Translations under genes and position numbers: made by a program
Notes under the pieces: model-generated
The model's database searches: none
What the model was told of the DNA's origin: nothing
Seen by the model: the letters and a program-made list of their open reading frames with translations, nothing else
Origin: Granulicoccus phenolivorans DSM 17626 = NBRC 107789 = JCM 15570
Lineage (GTDB): Bacteria > Actinomycetota > Actinomycetes > Propionibacteriales > Propionibacteriaceae
Direction: 5' to 3'
NCBI RefSeq assembly: GCF_000423085.1
Contig: NZ_AUHH01000013.1
Span: 1 to 64,000 of the forward strand
DNA length: 64,000 nt
Shown here: positions 8,320 to 16,323 of the stretch, in pieces
Layout of the letters: every line of letters begins with the position of its first letter
How positions within the stretch are numbered: the stretch's first letter is position 1

Positions 8320-9359
8320 TGCTGGTCTCCTCTGCTGCGTGCGGACATCATGCGCCGGAAGGATTCGACCCGGCGGGCCAGTGGTCCCCCGAGTTCCAGC
8401 GCTCGGTCCAGGCCACATCCGGGCACCCCGAGCTCGTGCGTACAGCCTCGCGGGCACTGATCGGTCCAGGACGCCAGGTCCGGGAAGGCCGAAATCACCT
8501 TATCCGGTGTGACGTGGCTGAGTCCGAAGGAGCGTACGCCCGGGGTGTCGATCACCCAGCCGGTGTGCGGTTCGGGCAGCTGCAGCGCGATCGCGGAGGT
8601 GGAGGTGTGCCGCCCCCGGCCGGTGACCTCGTTCACGTCGCCGGTGGCCCGGCCCGCATCCGGGATCAGCGTATTGATCAGGGTCGACTTGCCGACGCCG
8701 GAATGCCCGATCAGGACGCTGGAGCGCCCCTCCAGCAGTTCCCAGAGGTCCGTCAACGGGGCGCCGGGCCGGGTCACCACGATGGGGACACCCAGGGGCT
8801 CGTACGCCGCGATCAGCTCATCGGGCGCGGCCAGATCGGCCTTGGTCAGGCACAACAGCGGATCCAGCCCGGCATCGTAGGCGGCGACCAGGATCCGGTC
8901 GATCATCCCGGTCCGCGGCGGGGGATCGGCCAGCGCGGTCACGATCACCAGTTGATCGGCGTTCGCCACGATCGGGCGTTCATAGGGGTCGTCGTCATCG
9001 GCGGTACGACGCAGCACGGTGGTCCGCTCCATCGCTTCCACGATCCGGGCCAGCGTCCCCTCCGCGCCGGAGGTGTCCCCGTCCAGCCGGACCCGGTCGC
9101 CGACGATGATCGCCTTGCGGCCCAGGGTCCGGGCCTTCATGCAGATCACCTCGTGCCGGCCGACCCCGTCGGCGTCCAGCAACAGGCAGCGGTAGCGACC
9201 GCGGTCGATGGTCACCACCAGGCCGAGCGGCAGCTCGGAATAGTCCGGACGCTCCTTGGTCCGGGGCCGGGTGCGGCGCCGCGGTCGTTCGAACTGCGCA
9301 TGGGAGTCGGTGAGAATGGACTCGCGGAAGTTGTCGACGTTGCTGCGCCGAGGGCTCAA
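8316..9359 (-). CDS. rsgA: Ribosome small subunit-dependent GTPase RsgA
   Basis: A 347-residue circularly permuted GTPase that helps 30S maturation. The order is G4 (LCLTKADLA), G1 (GHSGVGKSTLIN), G3 (DTPGVRSFGL), then a C-terminal zinc knuckle with Cys, Cys, His and Cys in CPRGCTHELGVPGC. A basic N-terminus (RRRTRPRTKERP) matches actinobacterial members. The start is taken as TTG at 9359, because it gives MSPRRS as in relatives and overlaps the aroA stop as TTGA; upstream in-frame codons lie deep inside aroA. Confidence 0.88.
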   Translation of the reverse strand: MSPRRSNVDNFRESILTDSHAQFERPRRRTRPRTKERPDYSELPLGLVVTIDRGRYRCLLLDADGVGRHEVICMKARTLGRKAIIVGDRVRLDGDTSGAEGTLARIVEAMERTTVLRRTADDDDPYERPIVANADQLVIVTALADPPPRTGMIDRILVAAYDAGLDPLLCLTKADLAAPDELIAAYEPLGVPIVVTRPGAPLTDLWELLEGRSSVLIGHSGVGKSTLINTLIPDAGRATGDVNEVTGRGRHTSTSAIALQLPEPHTGWVIDTPGVRSFGLSHVTPDKVISAFPDLASWTDQCPRGCTHELGVPGCGLDRALELGGPLARRVESFRRMMSARSRGDQQ

Positions 9360-10717
9360 GAGTCCTGACCCTGGGCCTGGGCGTCGGCCCCGGACTGGCC
9401 GAAGGCGTACTCGGCCGACTGATCCAGCATGTCGTCCCACAGCGCGGAGAAGCCGGTCATGGTCTTGCTGGTACACGAAATGTCGTCCAGCACCACCCCG
9501 TCCACGATCAGCCCGAGCACCGCCCCGGCATGGGCCATCCGATGATCGGCGTAGGTGGCGAAGTCACCGCCGTGCAGCACCCGGGGCCGGAAGCTCAGCC
9601 CGTCGCTCTCCTCCCGGACGTGGGCGCCCAGTTGGTTCAGCTCGGTGGCCAGCGCCTTGAGCCGGTCGGTCTCGTGGCCGCGGATGTGCGCCACTCCGCG
9701 GATCCGGCAGGGCTCGGGGGTGATCGCGGCCAGGGCGGCGACCACCGGGGTCAGTTCCGAGCAGTCGTGCAGATCCAGATCGACACCCTGCAACGGGTAC
9801 TGCCCGGTGACCACCAGACCGGCCGGGGTCAACTCCACCCGGGAGCCGAACTCGGTCAGGATTCGTCGGATGTGATCGCCCGGCTGATCGGTCACCGTCG
9901 GCCAGTCCGGCACGGTCACCGAACCCATCGTGATCACCCCGGCGGCCAGGAACGGCGCGGCATTGGACAGATCCGGTGCGATGGTGACGTCCTTCGCCCG
10001 GATCGGGCCGGGCGCGACGATCCACCGGTCGGGCGCGGACAACTCCACGTGGACGCCCCGCTCACGCAGCATCGAGATGGTCATGTCGATGTTGGGCCGG
10101 CTGGGCACCGTGGTCGCACCCCGGTGCCGGATGTCGATCCCGTTGCGGTACCGCGCCCCGGCCAGCAGCAACCCGGAGATGTACTGGCTGGAGGTGGAGG
10201 CATCCACGATCAGCGGGCCGCCGGCGACCTCCCCGGTGCCGGTGAGCCGGAACGGCAGGCCGGTCGCCTGTACCGGATCCAGGCCGACCCCCAGGTCGTA
10301 CAGTGCGTCCAGCAGCGGACCCATCGGGCGTACCTCGGCGGCCGCGTCGCCGGTGAACTCGACGGTGCCGTCGGTCAGCGCGGCGATCGGGGGCACGAAC
10401 CGCATCACGGTCCCGGCCAGACCACAGTCGATCGTCCCGGACCCGCTGAAGCGGGCCGGGGGAGTGACCCGCCACACCCCGGCGTCGCTGTCGTCGATCG
10501 TCACGCCGAGCACGCGCAGGGCGTCCCGCATCAACCGGGTGTCCCGGGCCTCCAGGCCGTTGCGAATCTGCGAGGGACCGTCACTGAGCGCGGCCAGCAC
10601 CAGGGCGCGATTGGTCTCCGACTTCGATCCGGGCAGGCGCACGGTCGCATGGACCGGTTCGGCGGCAACCGGTGCGGCCCACGGACCCGACTCCAGGGCA
10701 CGGCGGGGGATGACCAT
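9356..10717 (-). CDS. aroA: 3-phosphoshikimate 1-carboxyvinyltransferase (EPSP synthase)
   Basis: A 453-residue shikimate-pathway enzyme that joins PEP to shikimate-3-phosphate. LPGSKSETNRALVLAAL is the substrate-binding loop near the N-terminus; APDLSNAAPFLAAG and ADHRMAHAGAVLGL match conserved segments of the second domain. The ATG at 10717 shares its A with the doxX stop (TGATG), and the stop overlaps the rsgA TTG, so all three are probably translated in coupled fashion. Confidence 0.94.
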   Translation of the reverse strand: MVIPRRALESGPWAAPVAAEPVHATVRLPGSKSETNRALVLAALSDGPSQIRNGLEARDTRLMRDALRVLGVTIDDSDAGVWRVTPPARFSGSGTIDCGLAGTVMRFVPPIAALTDGTVEFTGDAAAEVRPMGPLLDALYDLGVGLDPVQATGLPFRLTGTGEVAGGPLIVDASTSSQYISGLLLAGARYRNGIDIRHRGATTVPSRPNIDMTISMLRERGVHVELSAPDRWIVAPGPIRAKDVTIAPDLSNAAPFLAAGVITMGSVTVPDWPTVTDQPGDHIRRILTEFGSRVELTPAGLVVTGQYPLQGVDLDLHDCSELTPVVAALAAITPEPCRIRGVAHIRGHETDRLKALATELNQLGAHVREESDGLSFRPRVLHGGDFATYADHRMAHAGAVLGLIVDGVVLDDISCTSKTMTGFSALWDDMLDQSAEYAFGQSGADAQAQGQDS

Positions 10718-11295
10718 CAGCGCAGGCTCTGCTTCAGCTCGAGGCCGGCGTTCTCGGCGTCTGCCATCGCCTTCTCCACATTGGCCCGGGCGAGTTTCGC
10801 CTCATAGGCCAGCTGCTTGCGGGTCTGCTCCGCGCCCGCCTGGAGTTTCTTGCCGGTGTCCTTGGCCCGCCAGGTCAGTCCCGGCTTGCCCTCGGTGTCC
10901 TGCGCGGCGATCAGCACCCCACCGAGCAGGGCCAGGTCGGTCAGGAAGGAGTTCCGGGTCGGGCCGGTATCGCCCTCGAACGGGTTGTGCGCGATCAACT
11001 GCGGCACCAGCGACGCGGCCAGCAGGCCGGCGCCCAGCCGGCGACCCTTGCCGGTGGCCAGGGCGAGGCCGCCGAGCAACTGCAACCCGCCGCTGATCCG
11101 GACCAGCGTGGTCGTCTCGGTGGGGATCTTGTCGGCGACGTCGCTGGGGGCAACCTTCTGCGCCAGCGGGATCGCGGTATCGGCAAAACGCTCCGCCTCG
11201 GAGGCGAATTCCTGGGGCTCGCGCAGGGCCTTCTGGCCACGGAAGACGAAGTAGCCGGCGAGCATGGTGCGGGATGCGAGTCGCAGCAGATTCAT
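10717..11295 (-). CDS. DoxX-family membrane protein
   Basis: A 192-residue protein whose first two thirds match DoxX: MNLLRLASRTMLAGYFVFRG, a glycine-rich helix (GGLQLLGGLALATG), and two further hydrophobic segments. The last 60 residues form a charged, Ala/Lys-rich helix likely to lie in the cytoplasm. DoxX proteins have been linked to thiol and redox stress in actinobacteria; the role here is unknown. It leads the operon and diverges from the SRAP gene across a 97-bp gap. Confidence 0.78.
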   Translation of the reverse strand: MNLLRLASRTMLAGYFVFRGQKALREPQEFASEAERFADTAIPLAQKVAPSDVADKIPTETTTLVRISGGLQLLGGLALATGKGRRLGAGLLAASLVPQLIAHNPFEGDTGPTRNSFLTDLALLGGVLIAAQDTEGKPGLTWRAKDTGKKLQAGAEQTRKQLAYEAKLARANVEKAMADAENAGLELKQSLR

Positions 11296-11380
11296 GTGTC
11301 ATGTCTATCGTGTCCGGGCCGCCGATTCCACCGGTACCGAACATCTGGGGGCGCCACGCCGGGGAACTTTTCCTGCGCCC

Positions 11381-11386
11381 TATCGT
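11381..11386 (+). promoter_or_regulatory. Leaderless-type -10 of the SRAP gene
   Basis: TATCGT ends 6 nt before the ATG at 11393 and no ribosome site is present. Confidence 0.6.
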
Positions 11387-11392
11387 GGGGAC

Positions 11393-12136
11393 ATGTGTGG
11401 TCGTTACGCCGCCGCCGCGAATACCGATGAGCTGGTGGAAATCTTCGAGATCGACGAGGTCACCGACCCGGCTCCGCCCCCGGCGTACAACATCGCCCCG
11501 ACCGACCCGGTCGCCGCGGTGGTGGAGCGGATTCCCCGCGACCACTCCGACGAGCCCGGGGCGCCCGGCGTACGCAAACTCGTGCAGTTGCGCTGGGGGC
11601 TGGTGCCGAGCTGGTCGAAGAACGCCACCGGGGGCGCCCGGATGATCAATGCGCGCTTCGAGACCGTCGCCGACAAGCCCGCCTTCCGCAAGGCCTTCCG
11701 CAGCCGGCGCTGTCTGTTGCCGGCGGCCGGCTACTACGAGTGGTACGACACCGGCGCGACCGGCCCGCGCGGTAAGCCGGTGAAACAGCCCTACTTCATT
11801 CATCGCGCCGACTCGGAACTACTGGTGATGGCCGGACTCTACGAGTTCTGGCGGGATCCGGCCCGCAGCCAGGAGGCCGACGGCGGCTGGTTGGCCACCT
11901 GCACCATCATCACCACCGAAGCCACCGATGCGGTGGGACATCTGCACGACCGGATGCCGATGGTGGTCAGCGCCGACCGGTGGGACGCCTGGCTGGATCC
12001 GCGGGCCACCGACGCCGAGGTCGCCCATCACCTGCTGGCGGTGACCCCACCGCAGGATCTGGCGGCCTATCCGGTGTCCACCGCGGTCAACCAGGTTCGC
12101 AACGACGGGCCGGAACTGATCCGCCCACTGGAGTGA
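11393..12136 (+). CDS. SRAP-domain DNA-protein crosslinking protein (HMCES/YedK family)
   Basis: A 247-residue protein expected to shield abasic sites in single-stranded DNA by forming a thiazolidine link through its N-terminal cysteine. The mature N-terminus is MCGRYA, so Cys2 becomes terminal after Met removal. The other active-site residues are present: Asn in MINARFET, Glu in AAGYYEWYD, and His in [11 protein letters not shown]. The start is fixed by Cys2 and by the -10 element just upstream. It precedes sigR on the same strand, which hints at a shared stress context, though sigR seems to have its own promoter. Confidence 0.92.
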   Translation: MCGRYAAAANTDELVEIFEIDEVTDPAPPPAYNIAPTDPVAAVVERIPRDHSDEPGAPGVRKLVQLRWGLVPSWSKNATGGARMINARFETVADKPAFRKAFRSRRCLLPAAGYYEWYDTGATGPRGKPVKQPYFIHRADSELLVMAGLYEFWRDPARSQEADGGWLATCTIITTEATDAVGHLHDRMPMVVSADRWDAWLDPRATDAEVAHHLLAVTPPQDLAAYPVSTAVNQVRNDGPELIRPLE

Positions 12137-12265
12137 ATCGGAATAGTCCCGGCGCCGAGCGCGTTGTGCTGCACATGATGGCAACCCAGTGTGATGTGTC
12201 GGAGTACCGGCGCGGGGCAACCCCGCTGCCGACCCCGACCTCCCCGGGAAGCCCGGTGTCTCCGG

Positions 12266-12271
12266 TATTGT
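12266..12271 (+). promoter_or_regulatory. Candidate -10 of sigR
   Basis: TATTGT ends 8 nt before the ATG at 12280. A GGAAG at 12247-12251 sits about where a SigR-type -35 would be, but the matching GTT is only GTC, so autoregulation is a weak suggestion. Confidence 0.4.
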
Positions 12272-12279
12272 CGGCTCTG

Positions 12280-12954
12280 ATGACCCTTCCTGACACCGAT
12301 CCGGACGCCGTCGGGGACACCGATGGCGCCGACGCCACCATTGATCTGCGGGCCGAGGAGACCGAGGCCGAGCGCACCGAACGTTTCGAGCGCGACGCGA
12401 TGGCCTACCTCGACCAGCTCTACGGTGCCGCGCTGCGGATGACCCGAAACCCCAGTGACGCCGAGGACCTGGTCCAGGAGGCGTACGCCAAGGCGTACGC
12501 GTCGTTCCACCAGTTCCGGCCCGGGACGAATCTGAAGGCCTGGCTGTACCGGATTCTGACCAATACCTATATCAACATCTATCGCAAGCAGCAGCGCTCG
12601 CCGAAGGTCGCCGACACCCCCGAGGTGGAGGACTGGCAGGAGGCGCGCGAAGCGTCGCACACCGCGCGCGGGCTGCGGTCCGCGGAGACCGAGGCGCTGG
12701 AACGGATGCCGGACAGCGTGGTCACCGAAGCGTTGGCCGACCTCTCGCCGGACTTCCGGCTGGCGGTCATTCTGGCCGATGTCGAAGGCTTCTCCTACAA
12801 GGAGATCGCCGAGATCATGGGGACCCCGATCGGCACGGTGATGTCGCGACTGAATCGGGCCCGTAAGCAACTGCGCTCGAAGCTGGCCGACTATGCCCGG
12901 GAAACCGGCATGCTGCGCAGCCCCGACGCCCCACATGAGGAGGGTGGGCGATGA
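12280..12954 (+). CDS. sigR: ECF sigma factor, SigR/SigH type
   Basis: A 224-residue group IV sigma factor for thiol-oxidative stress. Region 2 reads [30 protein letters not shown] (in parts), followed by [17 protein letters not shown]; region 4 contains [19 protein letters not shown], the helix-turn-helix for the -35 element. An acidic N-terminal tail of about 35 residues precedes region 2. It is followed, with ATGA overlap, by a zinc anti-sigma factor, which is the diagnostic SigR-RsrA arrangement. Confidence 0.93.
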   Translation: MTLPDTDPDAVGDTDGADATIDLRAEETEAERTERFERDAMAYLDQLYGAALRMTRNPSDAEDLVQEAYAKAYASFHQFRPGTNLKAWLYRILTNTYINIYRKQQRSPKVADTPEVEDWQEAREASHTARGLRSAETEALERMPDSVVTEALADLSPDFRLAVILADVEGFSYKEIAEIMGTPIGTVMSRLNRARKQLRSKLADYARETGMLRSPDAPHEEGGR

Positions 12955-13205
12955 GCGAGCACCGCCTGGAGGATTGCGACCTGGTCCTGAGCCGGGTCCA
13001 CGAGTTCCTGGACAACGAGCTGGACACCGCGACGGCCGATCAGATCCGGGAGCACCTGCTGGCCTGTGAGGAGTGCGTTGAGCACTTCGACGCCGAGGCG
13101 GCGATGCGCGCACTGATTTCGCGCTGTTGCCAGGCCCGCGCCCCCCAACACTTGCGGATGGCCGTCATCGCGCGGATCCGGACGATTCAGATCGAGCGCG
13201 GCTGA
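12951..13205 (+). CDS. rsrA: Zinc-binding redox-sensing anti-sigma factor, RsrA type
   Basis: An 84-residue ZAS-domain anti-sigma factor. The core HxxxCxxC motif is His35, Cys39 and Cys42 in HLLACEEC; Cys9 and the Cys59-Cys60 pair match the remaining redox-active positions of Streptomyces RsrA. Oxidation should form disulfides, release zinc and free SigR. It starts by ATGA overlap with sigR, giving stoichiometric coupling. Confidence 0.93.
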   Translation: MSEHRLEDCDLVLSRVHEFLDNELDTATADQIREHLLACEECVEHFDAEAAMRALISRCCQARAPQHLRMAVIARIRTIQIERG

Positions 13206-13227
13206 GCGGTTCCCCGGCCCACAACGT

Positions 13228-13265
13228 CAGCAGCTCCGAACCCAGGGTTCGGAGCTGCTGGTGTC
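13228..13265. terminator. Bidirectional hairpin between rsrA and bL37
   Basis: A perfect 16-bp inverted repeat (13228-13243 with 13245-13260) centred on one base lies between convergent genes. The stem is GC-rich with only a weak T-run on the plus side. Confidence 0.8.
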
Positions 13266-13278
13266 TGTGGACCACGAC

Positions 13279-13353
13279 TCAGGCGTTGGGACGCTTGCCG
13301 TGGTTCGCGCCCTTTTTGCGACGTGCGCGGCGCTTGCGACCGGTCTTCCCCAT
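13279..13353 (-). CDS. Ribosomal protein bL37 (24 residues)
   Basis: A 24-residue, strongly basic peptide: MGKTGRKRRARRKKGAN followed by HGKRPNA. It matches the tiny actinobacterial large-subunit protein bL37 first seen in mycobacterial ribosome structures, including the conserved ANHGKRPN end. The ATG is preceded by a perfect AGGAGG with 5-nt spacing. Such short genes are routinely missed by gene finders. Confidence 0.88.
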   Translation of the reverse strand: MGKTGRKRRARRKKGANHGKRPNA

Positions 13354-13527
13354 GAGAGCCTCCTGTTCGGTGCCGATTCTGCGGAACCCGCCCGGGGCTC
13401 GTCGGCAAATCCACTGCCGACCCGGGTCCGGGCGCGACAGGGCCACCGGTTGATGGCCAAGAGGTAAGTGTAATCATCTGCCCGGTTCCAGAAAAGCTGG
13501 TCCATCCGGGCGGGTCGCCCCCGTCGG

Positions 13528-13533
13528 TAGAGT
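13528..13533 (+). promoter_or_regulatory. Leaderless-type -10 of the histidine kinase gene
   Basis: TAGAGT ends 6 nt before the ATG at 13540, without a ribosome site. Confidence 0.65.
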
Positions 13534-13539
13534 GGTCCC

Positions 13540-15054
13540 ATGGAGGCGATGCAACGGCTCATGGAGGATCACGGCGATCTGTCCGCCGAGGACAAGGCGT
13601 GGTTGATGCGTCTGGTCGGGGAGTGGCAGTTGGTGGCCGATCTGTCCTTCTCCGACCTGGTGCTGTGGATCCGGGATGAGGATCCACATGTGTTCTGGGC
13701 GGTGGCGCAGGTGCGGCCGACCACCGGCCCGACCGCCCTGGAAGAGGATGTGGTCGGTGACAACATCGCCTACAACTCCGATCACGGCGTCGCGGTCGCC
13801 TACCTCAGTGGCAGCACGGTGCGCGCCAGTGATCACCAACTGCAGTTGGGGATCCCGGCCGGGGTCAGCTCGATCCCGATCCGCCGCAACGGGCAGGTGA
13901 TCGCGGTGGTGGAGCGGCACACCAATCAGTTCGGGGTCCGGGCGCCGGGGTCGCTGGAGGACAATTACCTGCAGATCTCCGAGCAGCTCGCCTCGATGCT
14001 CGCCAACGGCGAGTTCCCGCCCGAGGGCGAGCCCAGTCACCCCGAGCGCAGCCCCAGCGTCGGCGACGGGTTGATCCGGCTGGATGCGCACGGCGATGTC
14101 ATGTACGCCACCCCGAACGCGGTCAGCGCGTACCGCCGGATGGGCCTGGTCGGCGATCTGGAGGACGAGAACCTCACCATGCTGACCCTGGCGGTGATGG
14201 CCCCGGCCGGAGCCGGCGGCGACCCGGAGGACCTGCGCGCCCTGATCAGCAGCACCACCGCCCGGGAGCGGATGATCTCGGTCGGGATGATCTCGATCCG
14301 GATGCGGATCCTGCCGTTGCACAGCGCGCTGTGGCCGGGGGAGACCCTGGTGCTGATCCGGGACGTGACCGAGCTGAACAAGCGCGAGCGGGCCCTGGTC
14401 ACCAAGGACGCCACGATCCGGGAGATCCATCACCGGGTCAAGAACAACCTGCAGACCGTCGCGGCGCTGTTGCGGATGCAGGCCCGCCGGATCGATTCCG
14501 CGGAGGGCAAGGCGGCGCTGACCGAGGCGGTCTCCCGGGTCAGTGCCATCGCGGTGGTGCACGAAACGCTGTCCCAGGCCTTCGACGAGGTCGTCGAGTT
14601 CGACGGGGTCGCCGACCGGGTGCTGCAGATGGTCAGTTCGGTGGCCGGGTTCAGTCGTTCCCGGGCCCGGCGGGAGGGCACTTTCGGGCTGGTGGCGGCG
14701 GAGAATGCGACCAGTCTGTCCCTGGTGATGACCGAGTTGTGCCAGAACGCCTTTGAGCACGGCCTGGCCGGTCACCCGGAGGGAACCGTGCGGGTGCGTC
14801 CGCTGGCCGAGCCGGGACGCCTGCGGGTGGATGTGGTCGACGACGGAGCCGGCCTGGCCGAGGGGTTCAGTCTGGAGAAGTCGCCGAGCCTGGGGCTGTC
14901 GATCGTGAAGACGCTGATGGCCGATCTGGGCGGCACCTTCGAGTTGACGAACAATCCGGACGGGCCCGGTGCCCGGGCACGGATCCGGATGCCGATGCGG
15001 GATCCGCACGAAGCCTCGCCGGACCCCGAGTACTCCCTGTCCCCGCAGGGGTAG
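13540..15054 (+). CDS. pdtaS: Sensor histidine kinase, PdtaS type (HisKA_2)
   Basis: A 504-residue soluble kinase without membrane segments. Residues 1-150 look like a GAF domain, about 175-290 a PAS-like domain, then the HisKA_2 dimerisation helix with TIREIHHRVKNNLQT (phosphoacceptor His near 297-298), and an HATPase domain with MTELCQNAFEHG and DDGAGL. This is the layout of mycobacterial PdtaS, which signals to the RNA-binding antiterminator PdtaR; no such regulator is adjacent here. The start is set by the -10 element 6 nt upstream. Confidence 0.9.
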   Translation: MEAMQRLMEDHGDLSAEDKAWLMRLVGEWQLVADLSFSDLVLWIRDEDPHVFWAVAQVRPTTGPTALEEDVVGDNIAYNSDHGVAVAYLSGSTVRASDHQLQLGIPAGVSSIPIRRNGQVIAVVERHTNQFGVRAPGSLEDNYLQISEQLASMLANGEFPPEGEPSHPERSPSVGDGLIRLDAHGDVMYATPNAVSAYRRMGLVGDLEDENLTMLTLAVMAPAGAGGDPEDLRALISSTTARERMISVGMISIRMRILPLHSALWPGETLVLIRDVTELNKRERALVTKDATIREIHHRVKNNLQTVAALLRMQARRIDSAEGKAALTEAVSRVSAIAVVHETLSQAFDEVVEFDGVADRVLQMVSSVAGFSRSRARREGTFGLVAAENATSLSLVMTELCQNAFEHGLAGHPEGTVRVRPLAEPGRLRVDVVDDGAGLAEGFSLEKSPSLGLSIVKTLMADLGGTFELTNNPDGPGARARIRMPMRDPHEASPDPEYSLSPQG

Positions 15055-15103
15055 CTCCCGGTCCCACTGGGGTGCGGGCAGGCGTACGCGGGCACCAGAC
15101 AGT

Positions 15104-15125
15104 CCCCGCAGCTTCGGCTGCGGGG
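15104..15125. terminator. Terminator with C(UUCG)G tetraloop
   Basis: A perfect 9-bp stem, ccccgcagc with gctgcgggg, closes a ttcg loop. It lies between the convergent kinase and whiB1 genes. C(UUCG)G loops are exceptionally stable. Confidence 0.8.
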
Positions 15126-15142
15126 GTGGTCGGTGATTCGAT

Positions 15143-15394
15143 TCAGGCGGAGCGGAGTCGGGAGCGGGCCGCCCGACGCTTCATGGCGCGTCGCTCGTCC
15201 TCGGACAGACCGCCCCATACGCCGTGGTCCTGACCGGCTTCCAGGGCCCACTGGAGGCAAGCCTCCCGGACCGTGCATCGCTTGCAGACCTGTTTGGCCT
15301 CTTCGATCTGCATCAGGGCCGGGCCGGTGTTCCCGATCGGGAAGAAAAGCTCTGGATCTTCGTCCAAGCAGGCTGCCTCGTGGCGCCAATCCAT
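15143..15394 (-). CDS. whiB1: WhiB-family iron-sulfur regulator, WhiB1 type
   Basis: An 83-residue regulator holding a [4Fe-4S] cluster. The four cluster cysteines are Cys9, Cys37, Cys40 and Cys46, followed by the GVWGG turn and a basic C-terminal tail (RRAMKRRAARSRLRS) for DNA contact. The sequence MDWRHEAACLDEDPELFFPIG is close to WhiB1, which binds the housekeeping sigma factor and responds to nitric oxide in mycobacteria. The leader holds AAAGGGG about 12 nt before the ATG and a small hairpin (gccgc/gcggc, 15421-15437). Confidence 0.93.
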   Translation of the reverse strand: MDWRHEAACLDEDPELFFPIGNTGPALMQIEEAKQVCKRCTVREACLQWALEAGQDHGVWGGLSEDERRAMKRRAARSRLRSA

Positions 15395-15545
15395 GGCGGA
15401 AAACCACCCCTTTGACTAAAGCCGCCTTGTGAGCGGCGTGTTTCAACGTCCCAAGATTGGCAACTACTTCACCTGAAAACAAGACTTGACACGAGTGGAG
15501 CCATCCCTGGGGTGGTTTCATTCGGCCAACCCCGCCCACGTGGCG

Positions 15546-15551
15546 TAGAGT
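15546..15551 (+). promoter_or_regulatory. Leaderless-type -10
   Basis: TAGAGT ends 6 nt before the GTG at 15558. Confidence 0.65.
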
Positions 15552-15557
15552 TGCCGG

Positions 15558-15977
15558 GTGCCCAACACTACCGAGGATCAACCCAGTTTGCGCAAGGTTT
15601 CGATTCCTCGGACCCTTCGGATTGCGGCCGTGGTCCTGGCGATCCAGGCCCTCGGGTTCGCCGCGTTCGCGGTGGTCGAGCTCACCAGCACCAATCCTAC
15701 CCGGCTTGCGGTAGGAGTGGGTGCGTCGGTGTTCCTGCTGGTCTACGCCGCGCTGCTGGCCCTGTCGGGCTGGGGGCTGTGGCGGGGACGCCGCCTGGCC
15801 CGGGGCTTCGCGGTGACCGCCCAGGTGATCCACCTGTTCGTGGGCTATTCCTTCGTCTCCGGCCAACCCGGCCTCGGGTCGCTGCTGACCGGGGTTGTGA
15901 TGATGGTCACCGCGATCGTGGTCGGGGTCTGCGTACTGCTGCCCTCCTCGACCAAGCGGCTGATCGGCCAGGACTGA
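15558..15977 (+). CDS. Small integral membrane protein, unknown function
   Basis: A 139-residue protein with a 20-residue hydrophilic N-terminus and about four hydrophobic helices (starting near residues 21, 50, 84 and 106), with a basic WRGRRLARG loop between the second and third. It resembles small actinobacterial membrane proteins of unknown role. The GTG start follows a -10 element at leaderless distance. It is a single-gene unit, divergent from whiB1 and ended by a hairpin at 16053. Confidence 0.7.
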   Translation: MPNTTEDQPSLRKVSIPRTLRIAAVVLAIQALGFAAFAVVELTSTNPTRLAVGVGASVFLLVYAALLALSGWGLWRGRRLARGFAVTAQVIHLFVGYSFVSGQPGLGSLLTGVVMMVTAIVVGVCVLLPSSTKRLIGQD

Positions 15978-16052
15978 TCGCTCGGGCCGACCCACCGGCC
16001 CGGTGCTCCGGGCGCCGACCCATCGGGGGCTGAGTCCCCACCCAGGACGCAA

Positions 16053-16088
16053 CGAGCCGGCCCGGGCCTCAGGCCCGGACCGGCTTCG
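16053..16088. terminator. Bidirectional terminator
   Basis: A long stem, cgagccggcccgggcc paired with ggcccggaccggcttcg with one internal mismatch and a short loop, lies between convergent genes. Confidence 0.75.
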
Positions 16089-16117
16089 TGCGTCTCATCC
16101 GATGGAAGGGGCGGCGC

Positions 16118-16297
16118 TCAGTCGTCGTCCTCGTCATCCAGGCGGGCCAGGTAGGTGGCCAGCCGTTCGATCGGGGTCTCGAACTCCGGATTCAGGTCGA
16201 CGAAGTGCCGCAGTTCCTCCGCGAGCCAGGAGAAGGTGACCTCCTCCTGGCCGCGGCGGTTGTCCAGCTCTTCGATCCCGCGATCAGTGAAATACAT
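16118..16297 (-). CDS. DUF6104 family protein (59 residues)
   Basis: A 59-residue acidic protein: it opens MYFTDRGIEELDNRRG and ends in a run of Asp and Glu. It matches the small DUF6104 proteins that lie just downstream of kgd in Streptomyces and relatives. It starts 26 nt after the kgd stop, so the two are probably co-transcribed. Function unknown; the conserved position suggests a link to the 2-oxoglutarate dehydrogenase complex. Confidence 0.85.
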   Translation of the reverse strand: MYFTDRGIEELDNRRGQEEVTFSWLAEELRHFVDLNPEFETPIERLATYLARLDDEDDD

Positions 16298-16323
16298 CGC
16301 GCTGAACTCCGAACCGGTGCTGA

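Noticed and set aside
15421-15437. Attenuator hairpin in the whiB1 leader
   Set aside because: The stem is only 5 bp and the following T-run is three bases; too weak to call.
15485-15490. TTGACA as -35 for the gene at 15558
   Set aside because: The -10 that fits the gene is 55 bp away, far beyond a normal spacer.
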